Assembly: GCA_038215095.1 (NCBI GenBank)
Contig: JBBQRG010000008.1
Location: forward strand, 1 to 54,965
DNA length: 54,965 nucleotides
Source of the DNA: DATACN01 sp038215095
GTDB taxonomy: Bacteria; Actinomycetota; Thermoleophilia; Solirubrobacterales; Thermoleophilaceae
Direction of reading: 5' to 3'
Shown here: positions 1-8,643 of the stretch, piece after piece
Position numbering within the stretch: position 1 is the first letter of the stretch
How the letters are laid out: the number at the start of each line of letters is the position of its first letter
Translations under genes and position numbers: made by a program
The notes under the pieces: model-generated
Told to the model about the DNA's origin: nothing
The model's database searches: none
Seen by the model: only the letters and a program-made list of their open reading frames with translations

Positions 1-2201
1 CCGGTAGGGGCCGTTTCGTACCACTGGTCACGGGCGTTTACGAGCGGCAGCGCGTGCCTCAGCGACAGCGCCCTCACGTCCTCGGCAGGCGGCTGGTCAC
101 CGGCCTCGACCCAGCTCGCGAACTGCATGGCGGTGCCGGCGTGGAAGGCCACCGCGAGGGGGCTTGTAGGGGCGAAGAGCAGGTCGCGCTGGCCGGCGAG
201 AAAGACCGCGTCGCACAGCACCAGGCCATCCCAGTCCGACTGGTACCGCCCGTCGCGGGGCACGCTGCTGAGGAGCTCGGCGTAGGAGGCACCGTATTCG
301 CTGACTTCCGCCGCGCTCGGGTCGAGGGCGTAGACGCTGCCCCGCTCGGCGGCGGCGCTGAAGAGCGCTGTGCGGGCGCCGGTGAAGCGGCGCACGGCGC
401 CTTCTGGGAGCGCCCCGGCCGCGATCGCCGCCCCCGGAGCGCGCGAGAGGGTGGCGGATTGGGGGGCCCAGACGTAGCTGGTCCACTCGGGGTGCTGGAG
501 GATCGCCTGCTCGAGCTCGGCCCCATCGGCTCCTGCGGGGTGCTGAGGGGTGACGCGCAGCTGCCGGGCGCCGATCCGGAAGCTGACCTGGGGGGTCCCG
601 TCAGCGTCGCCGACGTGGGCGTCGGGCCATTCACTGCGGCCGGCTTGCAGGAGCGCATGGGCGACGCTCGGGTGCTCGGTGGCAGGGGGCGCCGGATCGG
701 CCGGGGCGGGCTCACCGGGTCCATCGTCGGGTCCATCCTCCGGCGGCTCGGGGGGCGCGGGATCATCGGCGGTTACCTCACCGAGCAGGAGCACCGGGAG
801 CGTGGCTGTCTCGTCGCGGAACTGGACTTCCAGCTCGACTCGCTCGGTATCGTCGCTCGCTTCGGGAAGGGCGGGGTAGCTCGCCCGCCCGAGCGGCTCG
901 CCGCTCTCGCCGAATGCGATCGCGGCCGGTTCGTCTTCGCAGACGAACGCTGCTCCCGCGGCATCGACCTGCAGCCGGTCCTCGGCTGGGAACCAGGCCG
1001 CGTCCGACCGGTAGATCGCCAGCTGGAGTGTCTCGGTCGGGTCTGCAGGCCCGGCGGTTGAGGCGGGGCGCAGCTCAAGCGCGCCGAACAGCCAGCCGCT
1101 AGCAGGGGCGGCAGGCAGCGCGAGCGTCGCATCGTCCCTGCCCGCGACGAGTTCCAGGGCGCCCGGGTCGCTCGCCGACCAGCGGGCGATCCCCTCGTCT
1201 CCCGTTCGGGCCTGGCGACGAAGGTGAAGCCGCAGCTCGGTGCCACCGGCTGCTAGCCAGACGACCAGCGAGTCGCCGTCGCGGAGGGCTGCCCGCGCGC
1301 CGATGACGGGGTCGAACTCGTCTGTGTGCAGCGGCGGCGGCGCGCCCTCGCTGCGCCGGAGGTCGCTGAGCGTGAAGCGGTCGTAGCGGATCCCGAACGG
1401 CCCCGCCGCCGCGACGACGCGGTCCGTGACCTCGGCGGGAACGCGCCTGCGCGCGAGGAGCTTTCGCACCTCGCTGTCCCAGGGCTTCGATTGCGAGGTA
1501 TAGCGCTCGTCGAGCTGGCGCCGCAGCTTGACCGAGTCGGCGAACCTGCCGGCGTCCACATGGGCCTCGGGGTCCGAGAGGAAGCATCCGAGCCGCCAGA
1601 GTTCCCGGCCGGCGGCAGGGTCGGTTCCCTGTAGGGCGCTGGCAAGCCAGCCGGCTAGCCGCTCGAGGGCAGCAGCACTCGGTTCCTGGTGCTTGGTGAA
1701 CTCCCGCACCACCCGCTCGGCGAAGCCGGAATGAGCCGCACCTGCGTCGTCGGCGGCCATCCGCAGTGCGCGCAGCGCCAGCTCCTCCCACGCCAGCTGG
1801 GGCAGGGCGGCGGCTTCCTCGGCCGCTGAGAGAACGGTCTCCACCGGGCGGGAGTCGAGGATCACCAGCACGCGCTCCTCCCCGGCCCCTGCCAGGAACT
1901 GGGTGCGCAAGGTGGCGGCGAACCCGTCACTTCCGTTGTTGCTGCCTGCTGGCACGCTGGCCGTGACGAGGTAGGGCAAGAGCAGGCGGTCGCCGCCGAG
2001 GCTGAGCGCCTGCACGGTGTGGGTGCCGGTCCCGGTCGCGATCACAGCCTCTGCGTCGAACGTGGGCTCGAGCGCGGCGTAGACATCTGCCGGGGCGAGC
2101 CCGTATAGGTCGCTCAGGGCGAGGCGCCGGCCGGCCATTCCCGGCTGGGAGGCCGCATCGATGAGGGCGGCGGCCGCGATCTCAGAGGAGGTGACGGACA
2201 T
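1..2201 (-). CDS. dptH: DptH-like restriction protein, N-terminal part (cut by window edge)
   Basis: The frame is open from an ATG at 2201 to the window edge, giving about 733 residues without a stop. DptH proteins are very large (about 1,600-1,700 residues) and act with DptF and DptG in phosphorothioation-dependent restriction; the NTPase part would be outside the window. Seen here: an acidic proline-rich linker near residues 477-503 and a 'PTSPLAVAFH' stretch near 680, similar in style to the TP.HPL.. motifs of DptH and BREX-type large proteins. The start overlaps the dptG stop by 20 bp, so translation is probably coupled. The name rests mainly on position after DptF and DptG, because I cannot see the helicase motifs. 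Confidence 0.6.
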   Translation of the reverse strand, partial: MSVTSSEIAAAALIDAASQPGMAGRRLALSDLYGLAPADVYAALEPTFDAEAVIATGTGTHTVQALSLGGDRLLLPYLVTASVPAGSNNGSDGFAATLRTQFLAGAGEERVLVILDSRPVETVLSAAEEAAALPQLAWEELALRALRMAADDAGAAHSGFAERVVREFTKHQEPSAAALERLAGWLASALQGTDPAAGRELWRLGCFLSDPEAHVDAGRFADSVKLRRQLDERYTSQSKPWDSEVRKLLARRRVPAEVTDRVVAAAGPFGIRYDRFTLSDLRRSEGAPPPLHTDEFDPVIGARAALRDGDSLVVWLAAGGTELRLHLRRQARTGDEGIARWSASDPGALELVAGRDDATLALPAAPASGWLFGALELRPASTAGPADPTETLQLAIYRSDAAWFPAEDRLQVDAAGAAFVCEDEPAAIAFGESGEPLGRASYPALPEASDDTERVELEVQFRDETATLPVLLLGEVTADDPAPPEPPEDGPDDGPGEPAPADPAPPATEHPSVAHALLQAGRSEWPDAHVGDADGTPQVSFRIGARQLRVTPQHPAGADGAELEQAILQHPEWTSYVWAPQSATLSRAPGAAIAAGALPEGAVRRFTGARTALFSAAAERGSVYALDPSAAEVSEYGASYAELLSSVPRDGRYQSDWDGLVLCDAVFLAGQRDLLFAPTSPLAVAFHAGTAMQFASWVEAGDQPPAEDVRALSLRHALPLVNARDQWYETAPT

Positions 2202-3783
2202 ACATCGCCTCCCCTGCGTCGGAGTAGCGGTGGAGCATCCCGAGGCGCTCGAGCGCGGCGGCGAGCTCGTCCTCCTCAGCGCGGTCCTGGGGCGCGAGCC
2301 CGTAGGCCGCGAGCTCGGAGAGGACTTCCCGGAAGGGCAGCTCCACCTCGCCGCGGCGGGCTAGGACGAACTTGACGAGAAGGAACAGCAGGTCCTCGTC
2401 AAGCTCGAAGAACAGGACGTTGCCGCGGCGGCGGATCAGGCTGCCGCCAAACGAGCGCTTGATGAGCTGGTTGACTACCGCGCGGGAGCGGTAGTGAAGG
2501 GTGCGGCGCATGTGGCTGTGGATCTTGGAGCGCAGCAGGTAGGTGCCTGGCTCCTCGCTCGCGGCGAGTTCTGCGAGCTCGGAGCCGCTCGCGCTCGCCA
2601 CGCGCTCGGCGTAGAGGATCGCGAGCGCGCCCGCCGCCGCGTCGATCAGCTCCGCGAGCCCCGAGTCGGCGCTAAGGGCAGCCGCCAGGGCGCCGGGATC
2701 GGCATTCTCGGGCGCCTCGCCGGGCTCGGCCGCGCGCCAGCAGCGATGCAGGAGGTTTGCGGCGACGATGTTCGGGGTGAGGCTGATCAGGTAGCGATCG
2801 TCGAGCTCCCTCCACGCTTCGGCGCAGCCGTCTGCCCTGCGAACCGGCCGGTCGCCGGAGGTCCCGACGCGGAACAGCAGCAGCCCTGCGAACGGGGCCG
2901 CTGCCTGGTGCTCGGCGCCGGCGGCCGCGCGCGTTGCCGCCTCGAGCCCGGAGCCGAGCCGGTAAGCGATCTCGTAGTAGTAGAGCCCTAGGTGAAGGCT
3001 GAGGGTGAGGATCGCGGCCTCGACTCGATCGTGCCGGGGTAGGGGCATCGAGAGGGCGGTAACAATGTCGGCGCGGAACCGGTCGAGCGAAGGCTGGTGG
3101 AAGGCGCCGCTGGCGAGATACCGGCGCACCTTGCTGGCCTGGTCGGAGGAAAGCAGGTCAGCGGCCGCGATCTGGTTCGTTGCTCCATCCCCACTGCTCC
3201 CGAGCGCTGCGGCTACGAGCAGCTCGTCGAGCAATGTGAAGCCGCTGTCATCGGAGAGCAGCTCGCAGAGCCTCTCGACCGGTTGCGGATCGATGTTGGT
3301 TCCCTGCCAGCAGAGGAACAGCAAGATGTCCGAGCGGTACATCTTGTAGCGCCCAGGCGGGGCGTAGTTCGCGGGGATCGCGGCATGGAAGGGAAAGGCG
3401 AACGGGCGAGACGCGCGCCCGGTCGATTCTGGGCGCACCCAGTAGTGCTCACGCATGATGCTGGCGAGTACGTTTCGCTGTACCTCGTCGGCGACTGGCA
3501 GGACACCGGGCTGGCCGAGCGCCTCGCGCAGCTCGGTATCCGGCCGCCGCCCGGTGCTTTGCGCGGCGTCCTGGACTGTCGCCGCGAGCAGCAGCTCGCG
3601 CTGGTCGCCCCGGGCCCGCCCGGGGAGCGCGTGGCGGAAGTCGAGCAGGGCGTCCCAGTCGCCGGGCAGCGGGACGTCTGCCTCGCGGCCTGCGGCGGTG
3701 CGAACCGTCAGCACTTCTCCTGCGAGCGCTGCTTCGCCGCCGAGGCGCGCGGCCCGGTCGCGGATGTGGCGCTCGGCGCTCAC
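2182..3783 (-). CDS. dptG: DptG-like restriction protein
   Basis: 533 residues. I recognise DptG chiefly from its C-terminus: a winged-helix-like region (about 455-533) with 'LFFELDEDLLFLLVKFVL' and the ending 'YSDAGEAMYVRHLL', which resembles the SDSG(D/E)AQYV..L ending of DptG proteins. A 'YKMYRSDILLFLCWQG' segment near 145-160 is another likely conserved block. No catalytic motif is visible. In the DndFGH/DptFGH system this subunit works with DptF and DptH to restrict DNA lacking phosphorothioate marks. It overlaps dptF by 4 bp upstream and dptH by 20 bp downstream, so the three form one transcription unit. It is slightly longer than the DptG proteins I know of. Confidence 0.7.
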   Translation of the reverse strand: MSAERHIRDRAARLGGEAALAGEVLTVRTAAGREADVPLPGDWDALLDFRHALPGRARGDQRELLLAATVQDAAQSTGRRPDTELREALGQPGVLPVADEVQRNVLASIMREHYWVRPESTGRASRPFAFPFHAAIPANYAPPGRYKMYRSDILLFLCWQGTNIDPQPVERLCELLSDDSGFTLLDELLVAAALGSSGDGATNQIAAADLLSSDQASKVRRYLASGAFHQPSLDRFRADIVTALSMPLPRHDRVEAAILTLSLHLGLYYYEIAYRLGSGLEAATRAAAGAEHQAAAPFAGLLLFRVGTSGDRPVRRADGCAEAWRELDDRYLISLTPNIVAANLLHRCWRAAEPGEAPENADPGALAAALSADSGLAELIDAAAGALAILYAERVASASGSELAELAASEEPGTYLLRSKIHSHMRRTLHYRSRAVVNQLIKRSFGGSLIRRRGNVLFFELDEDLLFLLVKFVLARRGEVELPFREVLSELAAYGLAPQDRAEEDELAAALERLGMLHRYSDAGEAMYVRHLL

Positions 3784-5552
3784 CGACCTATCTCCTGGAC
3801 AGCGACGACTGCCTGGCCACCGAGGGTGGTCGAGCGGCGCACCTGGTAGCGGCGGGCGGTCCCAGGCCGCTCGACGGCCAGCTCGCGGTCCGCGCTCGCG
3901 GCGGCACGCGCGAGCGCCTCCACGGCGCGGCGAAGCCCATAGAAGCGCGCGAGGTCCGACGTCGAGGCGACTGTGCCGGCGGCGGCCGCCTCAAGCAGCC
4001 GGTATACGGGGAGCGTTATCGCGAACTCGACTCCGCCGAGCCGCACCGTCAGCGCAAGGGGACGGTGTGCGGCAAGCCGGGCAGCCTCCGGGTCGCGCTT
4101 GAGCGGAGGGTCGGCGGTGACCTGGTAGATCGCCTCGTCGTACTCGAGCGAGGCGCTGACGAAGATCCGTGACGGGTCGCGGGGGTCATAGGCCTTGACG
4201 GGGATGTAGGGCGTCTCGCCCTCGAGCACTCCGAAGGAGCGCCCGAGTGCACGTTCGAGCAGCCTTCGCAGGGACTCCAGGCCCGGGTACTCGCCGTCCT
4301 GACCCGAGCTGAACTGCTCGTACTCCGCCAGCAGTTCCTCGAAGCTACGCGCGGTCTCGTCGCCGATGGGCCAGGCGTCGGGCTCCCGCAGGAACCCTGC
4401 GGCGATCAGTGCGCGCCCGACCTCGGCGGCGGGAACCTGCCCGCCCGCTAGCTGCTCGGCGGCTGTCGGGAGCGCTTCGGCGTCGCCGGGGTCGAGCTCG
4501 CGCAGCTGGGCTGCGTCTGCGCCGGGGCGGATACCGGCCCCCGCGAGCGTCCGGTGCGCAGGCGCGCCCGGCTGGCGGGAGGGGTCGAGCCGGCGGATGC
4601 GCGCGCCGAGGTCGCCCCCGGTGCGGAACAGCTGGCGCGGCAGGAGCCGCTCCCAGACCCAGTCGCGATCCTGGCGCTCGGCCGCTGCCGCCACTGCATC
4701 GCAGGGATCCTCGCGGTCGTCGAAGGCATCGTCCCCGCAGAGGATGCGCGCAGCCAGGTCCCAGAGCTGGCGGGGAGAATCGTGGCGGCCACGCTCAGCG
4801 GCAGCTCGGGCGGCGAGCCGGTCGATCGCGGCAGTCCCGCTACGGCTGGCGACGATCGAGTTTGTGCGGACCGGGCACCACGCCCGCACCTCGCACGTTG
4901 CGCACCTGGGCGCGCCCGCCACGATCCCGTCGGGGTTGTCAAAGTCAGCGAGCCGCAGCATCTCGGCGAACAGCCCGCCCGCGCCGGCGGTCGGCCGCAG
5001 ATCGAGGTTGAGTACTACGGCGCTCCAGGGTGGGGGCTGCGGTGGCTCCTCCCCGCCGACGCCGAGCCTGTGCTTGAGCACGGCCTCGAGGGTGGTGAAG
5101 GGGTGAGCGGCGCCATCCCCGCGCAGGCGGGCGAAGAACGCGAGCAGGAGTCCGATGTTCGCGGCGATCAGGCGGGGGCGCGCGGGGGGCTGCGTGGCGT
5201 CGTTGCGAAACGGCTCGAAGAACCCCTCTAGGACGTCGGCCTGGGTCTCGGATGGGCTGTCGCTGTGGGTTGCGTCCTGGACGACCAGCTCGAAGAGGTC
5301 GGGCTGCTCGCGTTCGAGGCGGTCGATCAGCGCGGACTTCCCCGATCCGGCCGAGCCTGAGATCAGGAACAGGTCTGGGCGCTCATCACTGGCCGCTAGC
5401 TCGAGCAGCTGCCGCTCGGTCTCGCTCGCCACGTAGGCCTCCTGCTGGAGGTCGCTCATGCCCTCGACGGCGACTACGGCGCCGGGAGCGCGTGAGCGCA
5501 GCTCGCGGATCCGTGCGATGGGGCTTTCGATGCTGCGATCGAATGGGGCCAT
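3780..5552 (-). CDS. dptF: DptF-like P-loop ATPase
   Basis: 590 residues. It has a Walker A motif GSAGSGKS at 66-73, followed by 'VVQDATHSDSPSETQADVLE' (about 90-109) and 'RLIAANIGLLLAFF' (127-140). This succession is typical of DptF ('DATES..P..T..D.L...L.PF', then 'L..AIN.G.L..F'). A hydrophobic 'AVVLNLDLRP' strand (178-187) and a C217-x2-C220-x5-C226-P cluster follow, as in DptF, where the cysteines may bind metal. DptF is the ATPase of the DndFGH restriction complex. The ATG lies 3 bp after the regulator's stop and the 3' end overlaps dptG by 4 bp. A different STAND-like ATPase is possible, but the following DptG-like gene argues against that. Confidence 0.75.
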   Translation of the reverse strand: MAPFDRSIESPIARIRELRSRAPGAVVAVEGMSDLQQEAYVASETERQLLELAASDERPDLFLISGSAGSGKSALIDRLEREQPDLFELVVQDATHSDSPSETQADVLEGFFEPFRNDATQPPARPRLIAANIGLLLAFFARLRGDGAAHPFTTLEAVLKHRLGVGGEEPPQPPPWSAVVLNLDLRPTAGAGGLFAEMLRLADFDNPDGIVAGAPRCATCEVRAWCPVRTNSIVASRSGTAAIDRLAARAAAERGRHDSPRQLWDLAARILCGDDAFDDREDPCDAVAAAAERQDRDWVWERLLPRQLFRTGGDLGARIRRLDPSRQPGAPAHRTLAGAGIRPGADAAQLRELDPGDAEALPTAAEQLAGGQVPAAEVGRALIAAGFLREPDAWPIGDETARSFEELLAEYEQFSSGQDGEYPGLESLRRLLERALGRSFGVLEGETPYIPVKAYDPRDPSRIFVSASLEYDEAIYQVTADPPLKRDPEAARLAAHRPLALTVRLGGVEFAITLPVYRLLEAAAAGTVASTSDLARFYGLRRAVEALARAAASADRELAVERPGTARRYQVRRSTTLGGQAVVAVQEIGR

Positions 5553-5555
5553 GTC

Positions 5556-6416
5556 CTAGGCGTCCTCCAGCCCTGCGGCCCAGGCGAGCAGGCCTGCGTC
5601 GGCGAGGTGTCGCGCGGCGAGCCATCCTGGCACGGCGAAGGCGGCGGCAACTTCGGAGACAAAGCTTGCGAGTCCGTCAGGGTCGTCGACGTGGTAGGTC
5701 CCGGCGAGGACCTGCGCCTCCGACTCGAGCATCGCGCGCGGCATGAGGAGCAGCCCGGCGATCCAGGTTGCCTCGGCTTCGCTCACTCCGCCCGCGGCGT
5801 GATCGCAGGCTGGCCGCCGACCGGCATCAGTGGCGATCAGGGCGTGCCCCGCCATGTGCCCGAGGATGAGGTTGCGCTGCCGGCGCTGCCCGCCGTTCTC
5901 GAGCGCCTCGCCGTACTCGACCAGCTCGTGCGTAGCGAAGCGAGCCCAGTCCATGCCAGCCACCGTCCGGATCTCGATCCCGAACCGCTCGTAGAGGATC
6001 CGCTCGACATCAACGGGGGGGACCGGGATGCCAGGGTCGACGCGGCCGGCAAGTACGTTGAGGTGAACCCGACGGAGCGCGCGCCGGGCCGCGGCGGTTA
6101 GCCCGCCCCGATCGAGCGCTTCTGCGACCTCCGTGCCCAGCACCTCAGCCGCCGCTTGGGGCGGGACGACATGCGCCAGGCGGAAGGTCTCCGAGCCATC
6201 GGCGCCGGTGATCGCGACGATCCGCTCCAACAGGTCTGCCGGAACGGCCCGCTGGCCCCGCTCAAGGAGGCTCAGCGTGGTGTCTGAGCTGCCCACCAGG
6301 GCGGCGACCTCCTTCAGCTTCAGGCCCGCCGCCTCACGTGCCTGGCGTAGGAAGATGCCGAGCCGCTCCGCATCAGTCTCGGCTGCGAGCGGCTGGCTGG
6401 TGGCGTTCCTTGTCAT
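5556..6416 (-). CDS. HTH (XRE) regulator with ImmA/IrrE-like domain lacking the catalytic Glu
   Basis: 286 residues from the ATG at 6416. An in-frame ATG at 6491 gives 311, but that start would put a perfect operator-like palindrome inside the coding region, so I prefer 6416. An XRE helix-turn-helix occupies about 19-71 ('LKEVAALVGSSDTTLSLLERG'). The C-terminal half looks like the ImmA/IrrE (DUF955) metallopeptidase fold, with 'GHMAGH' at 186-191 and 'EAEATWIAGLLLMP' at 213-226 supplying the third ligand. The usual motif is HExxH; here Met188 replaces the catalytic Glu, so metal binding may remain but peptidase activity is doubtful. It is the first gene of the dpt-like operon and is probably its repressor or damage sensor. 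Confidence 0.75.
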   Translation of the reverse strand: MTRNATSQPLAAETDAERLGIFLRQAREAAGLKLKEVAALVGSSDTTLSLLERGQRAVPADLLERIVAITGADGSETFRLAHVVPPQAAAEVLGTEVAEALDRGGLTAAARRALRRVHLNVLAGRVDPGIPVPPVDVERILYERFGIEIRTVAGMDWARFATHELVEYGEALENGGQRRQRNLILGHMAGHALIATDAGRRPACDHAAGGVSEAEATWIAGLLLMPRAMLESEAQVLAGTYHVDDPDGLASFVSEVAAAFAVPGWLAARHLADAGLLAWAAGLEDA

Positions 6417-6468
6417 GCGAGCCGAACTCTCTCGCATCGGCGGTATCCGTGCAAGCAGTCGAGCTTTC

Positions 6469-6489
6469 GAGTTTCGCAATTGGAAACTC
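6469..6489. promoter_or_regulatory. perfect inverted repeat, likely operator of the HTH-dpt operon
   Basis: The arms GAGTTTC and GAAACTC (7 bp, perfect) flank a 7-bp spacer whose core CAATTG is itself palindromic. The repeat lies 53-73 bp upstream of the preferred start of the HTH regulator, the expected place for XRE autoregulation. It is AT-richer than its surroundings. Confidence 0.55.
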
Positions 6490-6539
6490 ATGCGCCTCGG
6501 GCGCTAGTTGCGGGCTAGGCTGACAGGGTCCGTCTTTTT

Positions 6540-7542
6540 GGCTCCAAGTGCATATCCGGTTCCGTCAGGTGGCCGCTCTACGGTGCGCCGATGGGCCGGC
6601 CAGACTTCCCGCGGTCGATCATTGAGTTCCAGGAGCGTTTCGCGACGGAGGCTGCGTGCCTTGGGTATCTGGCGGCGTCGCGCTGGCCGGAGGGGTTCGT
6701 CTGCCCGGGCTGCGGCGGGCGCGGCGCCTGGGTGCTCGAGCGGCGCCATCTGTGGGAGTGCACGAGCTGTCGGCAGCAGACCTCGGTGACTGCGGGGACG
6801 GTGATGCACGCCACGCGCACGCCGCTGCGCAAGTGGTTCTGGGCGGCCTACCTGGTGGCCACCCACCACCCGGGAATCTCTGCCAAGCAGCTGCAGCGCC
6901 AGCTCGGGCTCTCGCGCTATGAGACGGCGTGGCTTGTGCTGCAGAAGCTGCGGCGGGCGATGGTCGCCCCCGAGCGCTCGCCCCTGAAGCGCGAGGTCGA
7001 GGTCGACGAGTTCGTCCTCGGCGGCGTCGAGGAAGGCTCGCATGGCGCACGCCAGCGCGGCAACAAGGCGCTCTGCGGGGTCGCGATCGAGGTGCGCGGG
7101 CAGGGCTCGGGGCGCCTGCGCCTCGGGGTGCTGCCGGACGCCTCCGGCCCTTCGCTCAGCGCCTTTGTGAAAGCGACGACGGCCTCCGGGGCGATCGTGC
7201 ACACCGACGGTTGGAAGGGCTACAACGGGCTTCGCAAGGCGGGCTACGGACACCGGCCGCGCAGCCAGCGCGCCGGGATCGGCGAGGAGCCCTACCTGCC
7301 ACGCGCCCACCGCGCCGTCTCCAACCTGAAGGCGTGGATGCACGGCACCCACCGGGGCGTCTCGAACGAGCACCTGCCGGTCTACCTCGACGAGTACGTC
7401 TTTCGCCACAACCGTCGCGGCACGCCGATGGCCGCGTTCCAGACACTGCTCGGACTGGGCGCGTTGCACAACCCGACCACCTACCGCCAGATCACCCTCC
7501 ACGACCGAGCACCCTGAGCGAAGCGGATATGCACTTGGCTCC
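6540..7542. mobile_element. IS1595-family insertion sequence
   Basis: The element is about 1.0 kb with one transposase gene. Terminal inverted repeats share a perfect 15-bp core, CCAAGTGCATATCCG, at 6544-6558 and in reverse at 7524-7538, with GG at both outer ends. The 8-bp flanks (GTCTTTTT on the left, AATTGGGA on the right) do not match, so there is no target-site duplication. It sits just outside the dpt-like operon promoter and about 10 bp from the arm-type motif at 7553. Confidence 0.8.
6591..7517 (+). CDS. IS1595-family (ISXO2-like) DDE transposase
   Basis: 308 residues, intact. The N-terminal zinc ribbon has Cys38, Cys41, Cys57 and Cys60 ('CPGCGG', then 'CTSC'). It is followed by a helical DNA-binding region and an ISXO2-type catalytic domain. 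Visible acidic positions are Asp139 in 'VEVDEFVLGG' and Asp206 in 'HTDGWKGY'. The C-terminal block 'RAVSNLKAWMHGTHRGV' and 'LDEYVFRHNRR' is typical of IS1595, where Asn/His/Glu completes the active site. It lies inside matching terminal inverted repeats and looks functional. It runs opposite to the neighbouring dpt-like operon. Confidence 0.93.
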   Translation: MGRPDFPRSIIEFQERFATEAACLGYLAASRWPEGFVCPGCGGRGAWVLERRHLWECTSCRQQTSVTAGTVMHATRTPLRKWFWAAYLVATHHPGISAKQLQRQLGLSRYETAWLVLQKLRRAMVAPERSPLKREVEVDEFVLGGVEEGSHGARQRGNKALCGVAIEVRGQGSGRLRLGVLPDASGPSLSAFVKATTASGAIVHTDGWKGYNGLRKAGYGHRPRSQRAGIGEEPYLPRAHRAVSNLKAWMHGTHRGVSNEHLPVYLDEYVFRHNRRGTPMAAFQTLLGLGALHNPTTYRQITLHDRAP

Positions 7543-7552
7543 AATTGGGACT

Positions 7553-7566
7553 CCAATTTGAGCGAA
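7553..7566. other. arm-type motif CAATTTGAGCGAAA near attachment site 1
   Basis: The motif starts 89 bp before the tRNA fragment at 7642. A near-identical copy (CAATCTGAGCGAAA, 10617-10630) starts 86 bp before the second fragment. The equal spacing suggests integrase arm-binding sites at the ends of two related elements. This is inference from position. Confidence 0.4.
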
Positions 7567-7641
7567 ACTGAGCGTCCACCGGAACAACCGAAACCCCGTC
7601 CCAGAGCCAGATAGCCTCCCAGGCACACCCCGCCCCCAGAA

Positions 7642-7683
<42 letters not shown>

Positions 7684-7947
7684 TGTAAGAAGGGCCCGCT
7701 AACGTGGGTTCGCCTGCTCAGGAGGCGGGGGCGCCCAGCGAAGGGGCATCAAGCAGGCATCAATGGTTCGCCCACGCGACTTCCCAGACGAGGCCTTGAC
7801 GGGCTGAGCCGGCGTCGGCGCGCTTAGCGCCGAGAGGCGATTCAGGCGTCACGCGCAAACAGCACGGGGCCGCGGTCCTACGGCGGTTACCCGCCGAGGG
7901 CGCTGCGCAGCGTTCGGCGCGGGGTTCCTGGCACTCGGACAAGGACC

Positions 7948-8643
7948 TCATCTCGATGGGCATAGAGCCACGCCGCCGATCTGCTGAACGAATAGCGCAG
8001 CCGGTCCGATCAAATCGCCGACTTTGCCATGCATCTCGTAGGCGAATCGCACGTCGAACGGGTGCGCGAGCTTCGCGCCTACATCGTCTGCGTACAGCGC
8101 GCGCATTGTCCGCTGGCGAATGACGTAGCCAGTCGCTGCACCTTGGAGAGCAGCCATTGCGACACGCAGCGCATCGTCGCCGGACCGGTCATGGCCGTAA
8201 TGAAAGAACCGGTTACGAAGCTCCTTGATGTCGTCGCGGAGCGTTGGACGCCTCCTCTTGCCCTTAGAAGTCACGATCTCGGGTCGGCCGCTCGCCATCG
8301 GGAGGTCGAGCATTCGCAGAGCGCGGGTATGGGATCGCCGGATGTCAGTTCGCGAGGGTTTCGTTCCTCGTGGGAGAGATGCCAAGAATTCCTCGAGTCG
8401 GGGAATCACGTTTGGGTCTGGCGGATCCATGATGAGGATGAGCTCCCGCAGGTGTGACGCGGTGAGGCGGACAAGGTAGAGCCGCTCGGCGCTGTTCTGG
8501 CGCGCGCGAGTGGCGTAACGCGCGGCTATCCGGAGATCACCGAGCGCCATCGACAGACGCACCACGTAACGGGCCATCTGTTCGTCCGGATCATGGACAA
8601 CGCCGTGCCTGAACGAGTACCGGGCTCGGAGCGGATTTGGCAC
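7948..8643 (-). CDS. hypothetical protein with HEPN-like RNxxxH motif
   Basis: 231 residues, predicted mostly helical, with no signal peptide. I do not recognise a named family. The segment 'LRDDIKELRNRFFHYGHD' (about 137-154) carries R-N-x-x-x-H, the catalytic signature of HEPN ribonucleases found in many toxins and phage-defence proteins. The N-terminus is rich in Arg and has no obvious domain. It lies alone on its strand inside a small tRNA-flanked element, with no partner antitoxin visible. Non-catalytic AbiV-like or other HEPN-fold proteins are alternatives. The frame is well supported, the function is not. Confidence 0.6.
   Translation of the reverse strand: MPNPLRARYSFRHGVVHDPDEQMARYVVRLSMALGDLRIAARYATRARQNSAERLYLVRLTASHLRELILIMDPPDPNVIPRLEEFLASLPRGTKPSRTDIRRSHTRALRMLDLPMASGRPEIVTSKGKRRRPTLRDDIKELRNRFFHYGHDRSGDDALRVAMAALQGAATGYVIRQRTMRALYADDVGAKLAHPFDVRFAYEMHGKVGDLIGPAALFVQQIGGVALCPSR

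Noticed and set aside
7760..7963. 67-codon minus-strand ORF
   Set aside because: There is no ribosome-binding site, no recognisable domain and a shadow-like composition in a noncoding island border.
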